Source of the DNA: an uncultured Oscillospiraceae bacterium
Lineage (GTDB): Bacteria; Bacillota; Clostridia; Oscillospirales; Ruminococcaceae
Reading direction: 5' to 3'
Assembly (NCBI GenBank): GCA_934481355.1
Contig: CAKSPH010000007.1
Coordinates: 30,999-94,998 of the forward strand
DNA: 64,000 bases
Made by a program: the position numbers and the translations under genes. Of this stretch, positions 1 to 8,068 are shown piece after piece. The notes beneath the pieces were generated by a model that was given only the letters and a program-made list of their open reading frames with translations, was not told the DNA's origin and made no database searches. Every line of letters starts with the position of its first letter. Position 1 is the stretch's first letter.

Positions 1-63
1 GGCGAGGGGAGCGTTATCTCCACATACGTTGACGGTATGCTCTCCGGGGACGCGGAGGAATAA
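1..63 (+). CDS. C-terminal end of an unidentified protein (truncated by window edge)
   Basis: An open frame enters the window and ends at TAA 61-63. It encodes 20 residues ending in a short acidic tail (GDAEE). Too little is left to assign a family. It lies upstream of an M23 hydrolase on the same strand but is separated from it by a mobile repeat and a promoter, so it belongs to a different transcript. Confidence 0.5.
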   Translation, partial: GEGSVISTYVDGMLSGDAEE

Positions 64-80
64 GTCCTGAAAAAACTGTG

Positions 81-242
81 GGTAACCTCTAAAAACCGGG
101 ACACGAGCAGATTTCGTACATGACTTATATCAGATGCTAGGCGTCAAACCGCAGTAATACTGTATGTATTTCAAGGTTTGACAACGAAGCAGATGATATA
201 AGTCATAGAAATCCGCCGTGAAGGAGGTTTTTAGAGGTTACC
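81..242 (+). repeat. Family A palindromic element, copy A1 (162 bp)
   Basis: Starts GGTAACCTCTAAAAACC and ends with the inverted copy GGTTTTTAGAGGTTACC. It is flanked by TGTG on both sides (77-80 and 243-246), which reads as a 4-bp target duplication. Inside, ATGACTTATATCAGATGC and GTCAAACC are repeated in inverted form, so the whole unit can fold into a long hairpin. It has no coding capacity. Other copies are at 27330, 38242 and 41920, with a deleted one at 22617. Confidence 0.93.
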
Positions 243-274
243 TGTGAAAAGAAGTTATTTCCTTTTGGCAGCGC

Positions 275-304
275 TTGACAGGATATGTCGGAATGGTGTA
301 TAAT
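275..304 (+). promoter_or_regulatory. Promoter of the M23 hydrolase gene
   Basis: TTGACA (275-280), an 18-bp spacer and TATAAT (299-304) match the vegetative sigma consensus. The site lies about 70 bp before the start codon of the M23 gene and just downstream of element A1, so A1 is outside this transcript. Confidence 0.8.
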
Positions 305-376
305 TATTGTGTAAAGCGCCGATTTTCCGGCGGATAAAGAAACGGCATATGTTCAAACAGCAAAGGGGTTATATTC

Positions 377-1723
377 ATGGGGAATAAGTTAATGAAAGGA
401 ATACTACGCAGGGCCTGCGCAGTGATGACGGCGATAGCCGCGGCTGCGGCTCCGGTGATGGTCAGCGGGGGCGGAGCCTTCGCGGACACCAAGGACTACG
501 ATCAGGAGATCGCAGAGCTGGAGCAGAAGGCGGAGCGCATAAAGGCGCAGAACGAGGAGCGCCAGCAGCAGATAGGAAATCTCAGCGACATCGTTGAGGC
601 GAACGATTATCAGCAGACCCTGCTTGAACAGCAGCTTGTCGGCATAAACGATGAGATAAGCACTTACGGCAGGCTGATAACCACCCAGCAGGAAAAGGTC
701 GCCGCCAAGGAGAACGAGATATACCTCGTTGAGCAGGATATCGCAGAAAAAGAGACCGAGATAGACAGGACCAAGGACGATATCGCGGAATTAGAAGCGC
801 AGAACAAGCAGAACCTCCAGAAATTCTCAAAGCTGATACGCGCGCTGTACATGAACAATACCTCCGACACGCTCCCGCTGCTGGAGGGCTCGGACGACTG
901 GTACAATTTCTTCACCTACGTTGACGTTATCCAGAATATAAGCAGCCAGAACCTTGAATTCATGAACGGCCTGCTGGACGACATACATCATCAGCAGGAT
1001 CTTATCACGGGGCTTGAATCCGATATTGCGAAGCTCAACAGCGACAAGGCGGATCTCCTTGATAAGAAAAAAGCGCTCGAGCAGGAGCTCAGCGACCTTG
1101 AGGACAAAAAGACCGAGGTACAGGGCATAGCGCAGGAGCGCACCCAGGATATCGCGGACATCGCAAGCAAGAGCCAGAGCCTCCAGAATCAGGTGAACCA
1201 GATACAGAGCGAGATAAACGCTTCCCAGGAGGACGTCGAGGCTATCAACGAGGCTATCAAGGAGCTTATCCGGGAGAAGCAGCGCGAGAACAGCGGCGCT
1301 CCGGTTTACAGCTCGGACGGCTTCAGATGGCCGCTTGACAGCAACCTCCAGTACATAACCACTTACTTCGGCTGGGACGCCCCGATGAACAGGACGCACT
1401 ACGGCATTGACGTCGGAAATGCGGGCATAGGCGGCAAGAATATCTATGCGGCGCAGGGCGGCACCATCATCACGGCTTACGGCGACGGCGGATGGCACGG
1501 CGGCTTCGGTAACTACATCATCATCGACCACGGCGGCGGACTTTCGACTGTGTACGCGCATTGCAGCGGAGTCACCGTGACGGTAGGTCAGACGGTGAAC
1601 AAGGGCGACGTTATCGGCTATGTCGGCACCACCGGCTGGTCCACTGGAAACCACCTGCACTTCGAGACCCGTGTAAACGGTACGGCGGTTGATCCGTTCA
1701 GTTACAGCTACGAATACGTTTAA
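377..1723 (+). CDS. Secreted coiled-coil M23 murein endopeptidase (EnvC/NlpD type)
   Basis: 448 residues. The N-terminus is a signal peptide: basic start, then an Ala-rich hydrophobic stretch, with probable cleavage after AFA near residue 36. Residues about 40-300 are Gln/Glu/Lys-rich heptads that form long coiled coils. The C-terminal 130 residues are a LytM/M23 zinc peptidase with HYGID (HxxxD) and HLHFE (HxH), the usual zinc ligands. The architecture matches division-associated hydrolases or their FtsEX-dependent activators. Since the HxxxD and HxH motifs are intact it is probably catalytic rather than an EnvC-like activator. Start ATG 377 is set by AAAGGGG ten bases upstream. A family C element begins 5 bases after the stop codon. 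Confidence 0.9.
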   Translation: MGNKLMKGILRRACAVMTAIAAAAAPVMVSGGGAFADTKDYDQEIAELEQKAERIKAQNEERQQQIGNLSDIVEANDYQQTLLEQQLVGINDEISTYGRLITTQQEKVAAKENEIYLVEQDIAEKETEIDRTKDDIAELEAQNKQNLQKFSKLIRALYMNNTSDTLPLLEGSDDWYNFFTYVDVIQNISSQNLEFMNGLLDDIHHQQDLITGLESDIAKLNSDKADLLDKKKALEQELSDLEDKKTEVQGIAQERTQDIADIASKSQSLQNQVNQIQSEINASQEDVEAINEAIKELIREKQRENSGAPVYSSDGFRWPLDSNLQYITTYFGWDAPMNRTHYGIDVGNAGIGGKNIYAAQGGTIITAYGDGGWHGGFGNYIIIDHGGGLSTVYAHCSGVTVTVGQTVNKGDVIGYVGTTGWSTGNHLHFETRVNGTAVDPFSYSYEYV

Positions 1724-1728
1724 AAGTA

Positions 1729-1961
1729 AGGCAACACCGCGCAAAGACCATTTATTGGATTTTGTACGCGTCTTGCTTGCATATTTTTCGTCATATTGCA
1801 CAATTCGTCCTTGCAAGGCGTGGTCTCCCCCGGTGGGGGAGGTGTCAACGCAAGTTGACAGAGGGGTTGACCGACAGACCAGCCTTGCGGCGTCCTCGTT
1901 GTACAATCTGACAAAAAATCTGACTGCGCAATACGCGCACAATCTTTGTGCGGCGTTGCCT
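1729..1961 (+). repeat. Family C palindromic element, copy C1 (233 bp, expanded)
   Basis: Begins AGGCAACACCGC and ends GCGGCGTTGCCT, and contains the family C core segments (CTTGCTTGCATATTTTTCGTC, read in two parts, and TGTACAATCTGACAAAAAATC). It is about 60 bp longer than copies C2 and C3 because of extra palindromic modules in the middle (CTCCCCC-GG-TGGGGGAG and CAACGCAAGTTG). TA precedes the left end. It lies between the M23 stop codon and that gene's terminator. Confidence 0.85.
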
Positions 1962-1978
1962 AAAAGCAAATAACCACG

Positions 1979-2016
1979 AAACGCTGAATAAAGCACCCGC
2001 TTATTCAGCGTTTTTT
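1979..2016 (+). terminator. Rho-independent terminator after the M23 gene
   Basis: A 13-bp perfect stem (AAACGCTGAATAA with TTATTCAGCGTTT), a 9-base loop and a T run. Element C1 separates it from the stop codon, so the element is transcribed as part of the M23 mRNA 3' end. Confidence 0.9.
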
Positions 2017-2047
2017 GAACAGAAAATGGTCTGGAAGGGAGTTTGGT

Positions 2048-3976
2048 ATGAACGGAAATGACCCTCAGAAGCAGGGCGTTTCGCCGTCAGGCGGCGAGAT
2101 GTTCGTGGGGCTGAATGTCCTCAGCAAGATAGGCGTTATCTTTATAATCATCGGAGTTATCGCGTTTTCGGCGGTGTCAGGCGGCGTCATCGCCGAATGG
2201 CTTCGGCTGGCTATGATACTCGCGCTGGGCGCGGTCATGGTGTTCCTCGGCGGGGTATTCCGGAAAAAAGGATCGCTGGTGTTCGGAAATACTTTGATAT
2301 TTGGCGGGATTTCGGAGCTGTTCATCGCGATGATGTCCGGGAGATTCGGGTTGCGCTGCACCGGGGACTGGGCTCTGCTGATAGGAGGGCTGACCGCCCT
2401 CGCGGGGCTTCTGCTGGCAGTGCGGTACAGGTCGCGCACGCTGCTGATAATCACGGCTGTCGGCGCAATGCTGACGATGATGACGGCGGCTTCTCCGGTG
2501 GGATATCTGCTCAGCGGGGTGCTGCTTGTGGCGATTCACGCCGGAAATGCGCTGATATGCCGGAAATTCGGCTTTGTTTCGCCGCAGTTTGTGGCTGCCG
2601 GGCTGATATTCTACGAGGGGATATATCTCTGCACTGTGGACAGGGGCATGGGAATCTACATCTTCATGGACGAACTCTCCGGGATATATGCTACGGTGTT
2701 CATCATTGCGGCGGCAGCCGTCTATGCGGGCGGAGCGCTCCTGGACAGCCTGGAAACAAACGGACGTATGACCGGGGCGCAGACCGCTTTACTGATCATT
2801 CCGGAGGGGCTGGCGCTGATAATGCCCACGTTTTTCCTGATGTCCGTGCGCGTTATGGCGGGAGTTTCCTCGCTGCTGCTGGCGGCGGTCTATGCGGTCT
2901 GCATAATGTTCTTCGGGAACAGGACTGGCAGCCGCAGCCGCGTTTGCGGGGTGCTGATGAATCTGCTGCTGACAGCGCTGGCGCTGTCCGTTCTGCGGCT
3001 GTTTCCGTCGGTGTGGTCGTACATGATATTCCATGTATTCGCGACGGCTGTCGCTGCTGCCGGGCTGTTTTCCGGCAGGAAGCTTCTTCGCGGCTGGGGC
3101 TATGGCGCGCTTACATTTGCGGAGCTTCTGTTCCTTTTCGACAGGGTCACGCAGTGGGAAAATTCGGGAGTGCGCACTGCTGCGTTTGCGCTGAATGCGG
3201 CGCTCTGGATCGCTCTTATGGCGGCGTTTGCACTGAAAGGCAGGCGGGGATCCGGCTTCCAGTTCTATTCCGTGGGAGTGCTGTTCAACACCGGATTCTT
3301 CGGCGTGTACATTATTACGCAGAAGCTTGTCCCGGCGATTGATTCCTCCGCTGACAGGCTGTACGAAAATCTCCTCGCTGCGGCGATGTGGATGATATTG
3401 GGATTCGTGGCAGGAAAATTAATGTTCCTGCGGAAGGGCGCTTCTGCGGGAGCCTCGCTTGCGCTGTATTCCTTCGGAATGTGTATGCTTCTGTCCGCGA
3501 ATTTCACGGCAGTCCGCAGCGGAGGAGGGATCGCCGCCGTTATAGCCTACTGCGCGGTGAATATCGCTTCGGTGCTGGCGGCGCTGGATATGGCTCTGCG
3601 GATAAAGTCGCTGGCGCCGAAATTCGCGCGGGCGGTGGGGCTGGCGACATCGTTCTACGGACTCATGACCATTACTGTGGTGCTGGGAGTCAACGGCTGG
3701 GCGGCGTTCACAAGCTGCGTTATCAGCATAGCATATCTGCTGACTGCCGCGGCGTGGATAGGCATAGGCTTCGCAAAAAGAAACGCGCTGCTGCGGCGGT
3801 TCGGTCTTGCGCTGGCGCTGTTTTCCTCGGCAAAGCTGTTCCTGTTCGATTTCTCCGGAATGGACGCGGTGGGCAGGACGCTGATGTTCATAGGCTTCGG
3901 CGTTACTCTGCTGGCGATTTCGTTCACATACGGCTGCTTTGAGAAGCGGCTTTATGACAGGGAGCACCGGAAATAG
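2048..3976 (+). CDS. Large polytopic membrane protein, DUF2339-like
   Basis: 642 residues and almost wholly hydrophobic, with roughly 16-20 membrane segments separated by short basic loops. The N-terminal region (residues about 25-130, with KIGVIFIIIGVIAF and a following RLAMILALGAVMVF) resembles the start of the DUF2339 family of predicted membrane proteins, whose function is unknown. There is no signal peptide or catalytic motif I can name. ATG 2048 is chosen over an earlier in-frame codon because GGAAGGGAG lies 7 bases before it and the earlier codon overlaps the upstream terminator. It stands alone between a terminator and the promoter at 4010. Confidence 0.72.
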   Translation: MNGNDPQKQGVSPSGGEMFVGLNVLSKIGVIFIIIGVIAFSAVSGGVIAEWLRLAMILALGAVMVFLGGVFRKKGSLVFGNTLIFGGISELFIAMMSGRFGLRCTGDWALLIGGLTALAGLLLAVRYRSRTLLIITAVGAMLTMMTAASPVGYLLSGVLLVAIHAGNALICRKFGFVSPQFVAAGLIFYEGIYLCTVDRGMGIYIFMDELSGIYATVFIIAAAAVYAGGALLDSLETNGRMTGAQTALLIIPEGLALIMPTFFLMSVRVMAGVSSLLLAAVYAVCIMFFGNRTGSRSRVCGVLMNLLLTALALSVLRLFPSVWSYMIFHVFATAVAAAGLFSGRKLLRGWGYGALTFAELLFLFDRVTQWENSGVRTAAFALNAALWIALMAAFALKGRRGSGFQFYSVGVLFNTGFFGVYIITQKLVPAIDSSADRLYENLLAAAMWMILGFVAGKLMFLRKGASAGASLALYSFGMCMLLSANFTAVRSGGGIAAVIAYCAVNIASVLAALDMALRIKSLAPKFARAVGLATSFYGLMTITVVLGVNGWAAFTSCVISIAYLLTAAAWIGIGFAKRNALLRRFGLALALFSSAKLFLFDFSGMDAVGRTLMFIGFGVTLLAISFTYGCFEKRLYDREHRK

Positions 3977-4009
3977 ACTAAAAATAGCCTTAAAGTTGTT
4001 TCCGCGCTC

Positions 4010-4038
4010 TTGAATTTTAATGAAATTTATGCTAAAAT
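4010..4038 (+). promoter_or_regulatory. Promoter of the LacI-sensor diguanylate cyclase
   Basis: TTGAAT (4010-4015), 17-bp spacer, TAAAAT (4033-4038). The TTG start codon at 4078 lies about 40 bp downstream of the -10 box. Confidence 0.7.
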
Positions 4039-4077
4039 AAAAACATGAGTTAATATGCATCAGGGGAGGTGCGGAAT

Positions 4078-5997
4078 TTGCTTAACAGCGTTATAACTGT
4101 TGGAGTATGCTGCACGGCGGCAAACAAGGATATCAGCAAATCAGTGCTCGACGCCCTTGCCGATATCGTTAAATCCGGCGAAAAATACCGAATGCTTATA
4201 TTCCAGTGCTTCGGAGATATGTTTTACAGCTCTGGCAGCAATGACGGCGAATCCTCGATATTCAGCCTGATAAATTACGATATGCTGGACGCGATGATAA
4301 TAGTTCCCGCGTCTATCCATGACCGCTCCGTCATTGAGCGGATAGTAAACGACTGCCGCGAGTGTGGCGTCCCGCTTATTTCTGTTGATATCCCGCTGCC
4401 GGGGGCGTTCTGCATTTCTTTCGGCTATGGAGAGGCTTTCGGGAAGATAGTGGAGCACGTTATATCCCGGCACGACTGCCGCCGGATAAAGCTGATAGCA
4501 GGCTACCAGGGGAATCCCTTTTCGGATACCCGCATTAAAAGCTGCCGTGAAATCATGCGGCGGCATGGACTTGCCCTCGGGGACGGCGACATATACTACG
4601 GCGATTTCTGGGACGGTCCCACATATGCGGCGATGGACAGATTCTTTGAAAGCGGCGAGGAGCTTCCGGACGCATTCGTCTGCTGCAACGATACTATGGC
4701 TATGGCAGTATGCCTGAAACTCAGCGAGCGCGGCATAAAGGTCCCGGACGACGTTATAGTCACGGGCTTTGACGGAATAGCCATCGAGAAATACCACAGA
4801 CCGCGCCTTACAACCGCCGCGCGTAATGACGCGCAGCTTGCCTGCACCCTGCTGGAGATCGTGGACAAGGTATACAATGACAGGAATCTTGCGCCGTACA
4901 CCGTGGAGCTTCCGTATGAGCCGGTGTTCAGCGAGAGCTGCGGCTGCGCCTGCCGGGACGAGGCAAGCTCCAACGCACAGCTTGCGGAGTATGTCAAGAG
5001 CTATTCCTACTCGCTTAATTATGAGGAATACATCAACATAATGGAGAACACAGCAGCCGCCGACCCGGTTCCGGAGAATATCCGGAAAGTGCTGGAGAAG
5101 TACTGCTGCGGTAATTCAATGGTGTGCCTTACGGACGAATTCTGCAAATTCCTGAGTGCGGAGCGGCAGGAGCCCCTGCCGGAGTTCAGCCGGTTCGGGG
5201 AAATGCACGTTTTCGCCTGCACCAACACAAACGGCAGGAAGAACCTTACGGGCATGGTTTTCCCGGCTTCGCGGATAATTCCGCAGTTTGACGCGGTAAC
5301 GTCCGAGGACAGAATGACGTTCCTTATCCCGCTGTTCTTCCAGAACAACGTGCACGGATATTTTGTGACGCCCTACGTCCGGGACGAGCACCACAGCGAG
5401 CGGCTGTATACATTCTGCAACAGTCTTAACCGCTGCCTTGAGAATATGCGCACGCACGAGCATATGAGGGCGCTTAACCGCCGTCTGGAGTTCATGTTCA
5501 CGCATGACCAGCTCACGCAGATATACAACCGCTACGGCTTCTATCAGGGCTTCCGGGAGGAATATATGGCGCGCAGCGGCGGAAACTGCGATGTATTCAT
5601 CGTGTCGGCGGATATGAACGACATGAAGTACATCAACGACAATTTCGGTCATGCGGAGGGCGACGAGGCTCTTTGTATGATAGCGCGTGCGCTGAGCGGG
5701 GCTTCGGAGAGCGTCGGCGGCGGGGTCATCTGCTCGCGTTTCGGCGGAGATGAGTTCGTTGCGGCGAAAATATGCCAGGGCGATGCGGCGGAGCAGGCGG
5801 AGAAATACCGCTGTGGTTTTGCTGAAAGGCTGTCGGAGATAAACGCGGCTTCCGGAAAGGAATATCAGGTGCAAGTCGGCTTCGGGGTATATTCGGCTTC
5901 GATTTCCGGCGTGGAGTCGATAGACGGGCTCATTGAGCTTGCCGACAGGCTGATGTACTCCGACAAGGCGAAGCACAAGCGGCATCCCAGAAACTGA
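4078..5997 (+). CDS. Diguanylate cyclase with an N-terminal LacI-type sugar-binding domain
   Basis: 639 residues. Residues about 1-290 resemble the periplasmic-binding-protein-like sensor of LacI/GalR regulators (TVGVCCTAANKD start, then CNDTMAMAVC, DDVIVTGFDG, and a C-terminal RLTTAARND). The helix-turn-helix that would precede it in a LacI repressor is absent. Residues about 300-470 are a linker that may be GAF-like. Residues about 480-639 are a GGDEF domain with DMNDMKYINDNFGHAEGDE and an intact RFGGDEF, so c-di-GMP synthesis is expected. No RxxD inhibitory site precedes GGDEF. There is no signal peptide or membrane segment, so it should act in the cytosol. The start is TTG 4078: GGGGAGG ends 9 bases before it, whereas the GTG at 4069 is too close. 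Confidence 0.88.
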   Translation: MLNSVITVGVCCTAANKDISKSVLDALADIVKSGEKYRMLIFQCFGDMFYSSGSNDGESSIFSLINYDMLDAMIIVPASIHDRSVIERIVNDCRECGVPLISVDIPLPGAFCISFGYGEAFGKIVEHVISRHDCRRIKLIAGYQGNPFSDTRIKSCREIMRRHGLALGDGDIYYGDFWDGPTYAAMDRFFESGEELPDAFVCCNDTMAMAVCLKLSERGIKVPDDVIVTGFDGIAIEKYHRPRLTTAARNDAQLACTLLEIVDKVYNDRNLAPYTVELPYEPVFSESCGCACRDEASSNAQLAEYVKSYSYSLNYEEYINIMENTAAADPVPENIRKVLEKYCCGNSMVCLTDEFCKFLSAERQEPLPEFSRFGEMHVFACTNTNGRKNLTGMVFPASRIIPQFDAVTSEDRMTFLIPLFFQNNVHGYFVTPYVRDEHHSERLYTFCNSLNRCLENMRTHEHMRALNRRLEFMFTHDQLTQIYNRYGFYQGFREEYMARSGGNCDVFIVSADMNDMKYINDNFGHAEGDEALCMIARALSGASESVGGGVICSRFGGDEFVAAKICQGDAAEQAEKYRCGFAERLSEINAASGKEYQVQVGFGVYSASISGVESIDGLIELADRLMYSDKAKHKRHPRN

Positions 5998-6005
5998 AAA
6001 CATAA

Positions 6006-6038
6006 CGGGGAGAGCAAAAAATGCTCTCCCCGATTTTT
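6006..6038. terminator. Bidirectional terminator between convergent genes
   Basis: CGGGGAGAGCA pairs with TGCTCTCCCCG over an AAAAA loop. A T run follows on the plus side, and on the minus strand the run of A before the stem gives Us. It serves the diguanylate cyclase gene and, on the other strand, the DUF2726 gene. Confidence 0.85.
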
Positions 6039-6528
6039 ACTGCACCTTTTTAAGCGCGGCGATAATGACCGCCTCCACGTCCTCTTTAAGCGAGCGTATC
6101 CTAACCAGCCTGTCGCCGAAAATCGCGTTTTTCAGGCGGTCGTTCTTCCGGGCGCGCTCGGTCTCGTGGCTTCTGTCGTCAAGCTCTATCAGCAGGACGA
6201 TGTTCATATCGTAGTCGCACAGCAGGAAATCAACGTGCTTCGACTTTATCTTGTTGAACCACTTCTGCCAGTCCTTTGTGCCTTTCTTTATCGAAACGAT
6301 ATCCGCGACCCGCACCTTCGGGCATATCTGGAGCTCCAGCCTGTCCGCGGCCGGCTTTAAAATGCGGTAGAACGCCCGCTCGCGCTCGGTGAGTATCGTT
6401 TCGTTCATGATATACGGGAGCTTTTCATGGAGCCTTATGTATATCCATATTATAATTGCGGCGGCAATGACCGCCAGACCTATCCATGGTAAATAATCCA
6501 ATGCCAGACCTCCGGGGAAAGAATACAT
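6037..6528 (-). CDS. Membrane-anchored DUF2726 (restriction-endonuclease-fold) protein
   Basis: 163 residues from ATG 6528. One membrane segment lies near residues 13-35. A soluble domain follows with VDFLLCD, IELDDRSHETERARKNDRLK and a C-terminal helix. This is the DUF2726 pattern, a family with a PD-(D/E)xK-like fold found alone or fused to nucleases and topoisomerase zinc domains; its role as a stand-alone protein is unknown. Translation is likely to start here because AGAGGTGACC lies 3 bases upstream on the minus strand. That ribosome site is the end of a family B element remnant. An earlier in-frame ATG at 6564 would have to read through the remnant. Confidence 0.8.
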   Translation of the reverse strand: MYSFPGGLALDYLPWIGLAVIAAAIIIWIYIRLHEKLPYIMNETILTERERAFYRILKPAADRLELQICPKVRVADIVSIKKGTKDWQKWFNKIKSKHVDFLLCDYDMNIVLLIELDDRSHETERARKNDRLKNAIFGDRLVRIRSLKEDVEAVIIAALKKVQ

Positions 6529-6530
6529 TT

Positions 6531-6562
6531 GGTCACCTCTGAAAAACTTGTTTGAGGCGATC
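6531..6562. repeat. Family B remnant (32 bp, both ends kept)
   Basis: GGTCACCTCTGAAAAACTTG is one family B end and GAGGCGATC is a decayed copy of the other end. The unit is flanked by ATTT at 6527-6530 and at 6563-6566, which fits the 4-bp target duplication of the intact copies. Nearly all of the interior is lost. Read on the minus strand, the right-hand end supplies the Shine-Dalgarno of the DUF2726 gene. Confidence 0.75.
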
Positions 6563-6615
6563 ATTTGATTATATCACGTTCTCTCCGGAGTGTCAAGGCG
6601 GAAAATGATACAGTT

Positions 6616-7830
6616 TCAGCTGTCAATGCCGATTATAGGGTCCCCGGACGGAAAATACCGGTACGCCGCCCTCGACCAGAGATACCATGTATCGCCGTCC
6701 CTGCACAGCATATAGCAGGCGGGCGGGGCTCCGTCAGCGGGAGTGTCATACCATTCGTTCGTATCGGCGGTAAATGTATATTCCGCTATGCGCCCCTCTG
6801 CGCGGTATTTCGCGCTGAAATCCACAAGCCATGTGTTCGCGGATATCTCCCAGTTTTCAAGGGACTTCCATATGCTGTACCCGTCAGCTTTCCTGTAGTC
6901 CCCGAGATGAGTGGTGTAAACCTCGTCCGTCCTGCCGAATATCTCCGTCGCGATATCCTTGTATTCCAGTATGCGGAACTCACGGTAATACGACTCCTCC
7001 GTCATGCTCCGGAGGTATTTCTCCGAGAGGATATCAAGCGCGGCCTGAACCGCCTGCTCCTCCGTCATGCCGGAAGTATCCGGCTCGCAGGACATGACCT
7101 CCGGGGAGGTGGAATAGCTGTAAGCCGCGGTGTATTGCACCGGAGGAAGCCCCTGCGGCCTCTCCCCAGGGAATACCCAGTACTTCCCGGCTGTGAAATC
7201 GAACCGCCAGATATTGCCCTCCGAATCCGTCAGGGAATCGTGCTCGTGGTCCGCGTCCGTGAACTCCGGGAGCTCCACGGTCTGGTACAGTTCCCCGCCG
7301 ACATAGGAGTGATCTCCCGTGAAATGAGTCAGCCCGCCGCGCCTTGCCGACCAGAACTGCGCTGAAGTTCCGGCGCCGTCCGTGAAGTACGGGATATACA
7401 GCGTTCCTCCCCACAGCTCATAGAAGTGTATGCCGCTTTCTGCCGGGTCTATTTTCATGTCGGTGCCGATGAGCTGAGAATCCTCCGCCTGTCCGTAGGA
7501 ATACAGCCCGAGATTCAGGGTTCCGCACCGGAACAAGCCGTTTTCCTGCTCCTCTGTTCCTGTTCCGTACAGCACTGCACAGCTCTCATCTCCTGCCATG
7601 TATGAGAAAACCCTGTCTGCGCCGAACTCCTCAGCAAAGAGCTCGTCGCCGCTCGGCAGCTGCTCTGTTCCGGCTGAGCCGTCGGAAGTCTCAGCGGTAT
7701 TCTCTGCGGAAGCCTCATTCATCGCTGTGGAAACAGCGCTCTCATGCAGGTTTGATTCTGCTTTGCGGGATATGCAGGCGCACATCGAAAGGCACACCGC
7801 AAGCGCGGCTGAAATTTTCAGTATTTTCAT
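6616..7830 (-). CDS. Secreted, probably lipid-anchored protein of unknown function
   Basis: 404 residues. A basic N-terminus (MKILK) is followed by a hydrophobic stretch ending in CLSMCACIS, then a Ser/Glu/Ala-rich linker. This is a signal peptide, and one of the cysteines may be a non-standard lipoprotein cysteine. The rest (residues 60-404) is an acidic extracytoplasmic domain rich in Tyr, Trp and Gly with no motif I recognise. ATG 7830 has GAGGAGGG 8 bases upstream. It is divergent from the LytTR two-component genes, and a GGTTACA box at 7873 in their shared upstream region hints at common control. Confidence 0.7.
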   Translation of the reverse strand: MKILKISAALAVCLSMCACISRKAESNLHESAVSTAMNEASAENTAETSDGSAGTEQLPSGDELFAEEFGADRVFSYMAGDESCAVLYGTGTEEQENGLFRCGTLNLGLYSYGQAEDSQLIGTDMKIDPAESGIHFYELWGGTLYIPYFTDGAGTSAQFWSARRGGLTHFTGDHSYVGGELYQTVELPEFTDADHEHDSLTDSEGNIWRFDFTAGKYWVFPGERPQGLPPVQYTAAYSYSTSPEVMSCEPDTSGMTEEQAVQAALDILSEKYLRSMTEESYYREFRILEYKDIATEIFGRTDEVYTTHLGDYRKADGYSIWKSLENWEISANTWLVDFSAKYRAEGRIAEYTFTADTNEWYDTPADGAPPACYMLCRDGDTWYLWSRAAYRYFPSGDPIIGIDS

Positions 7831-7971
7831 GATATCCCTCCTCATCTGATATGACAGAACACAGAACGAAAAGGTTACAAAGACGCACTTTACTATTATT
7901 GTAATTTATCACAGATTATCGACATTTTACCAGGGCAAACTGCACAAATTGAGTGTTCGAAGTATTTGCTG

Positions 7972-7999
7972 ATGTAACAAAAATGAAGATTCATGTAAC
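7972..7999 (+). promoter_or_regulatory. Pair of direct-repeat LytTR-type boxes
   Basis: ATGTAAC occurs at 7972-7978 and again at 7993-7999, 21 bp apart (two helical turns). The second ends 7 bp before the -35 box. LytTR regulators of the AgrA/VirR class bind paired 9-bp repeats with this spacing, so autoactivation by the adjacent regulator is inferred. Confidence 0.6.
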
Positions 8000-8006
8000 C
8001 AACGAA

Positions 8007-8035
8007 TTGACAATCTGCAACACACGATATATAAT
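8007..8035 (+). promoter_or_regulatory. Promoter of the LytTR/GHKL two-component operon
   Basis: TTGACA (8007-8012), 17-bp spacer, TATAAT (8030-8035): a perfect consensus pair about 35 bp before the response-regulator start codon, with the two ATGTAAC boxes directly upstream. Confidence 0.88.
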
Positions 8036-8068
8036 ATTCACAAGTAAATTAATAACGGAGGCGGCAGA

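Noticed and set aside
81..242. Possible structured regulatory RNA or riboswitch at the family A palindromes
   Set aside because: Identical units occur in unrelated contexts and both orientations with target duplications, so they are mobile repeats.
1729..1961. 7-bp target duplication (AAAAGTA / AAAAGCA) at element C1
   Set aside because: The two copies differ by one base and the other family C copies do not show a 7-bp duplication. The C2 insertion fits a TA duplication far better.
827..1996. Long antisense open frame (389 codons) across the M23 gene
   Set aside because: It overlaps a clear M23 gene on the other strand, its protein is low-complexity with no family pattern, and it ends in element C1. 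It is a by-product of high GC content.
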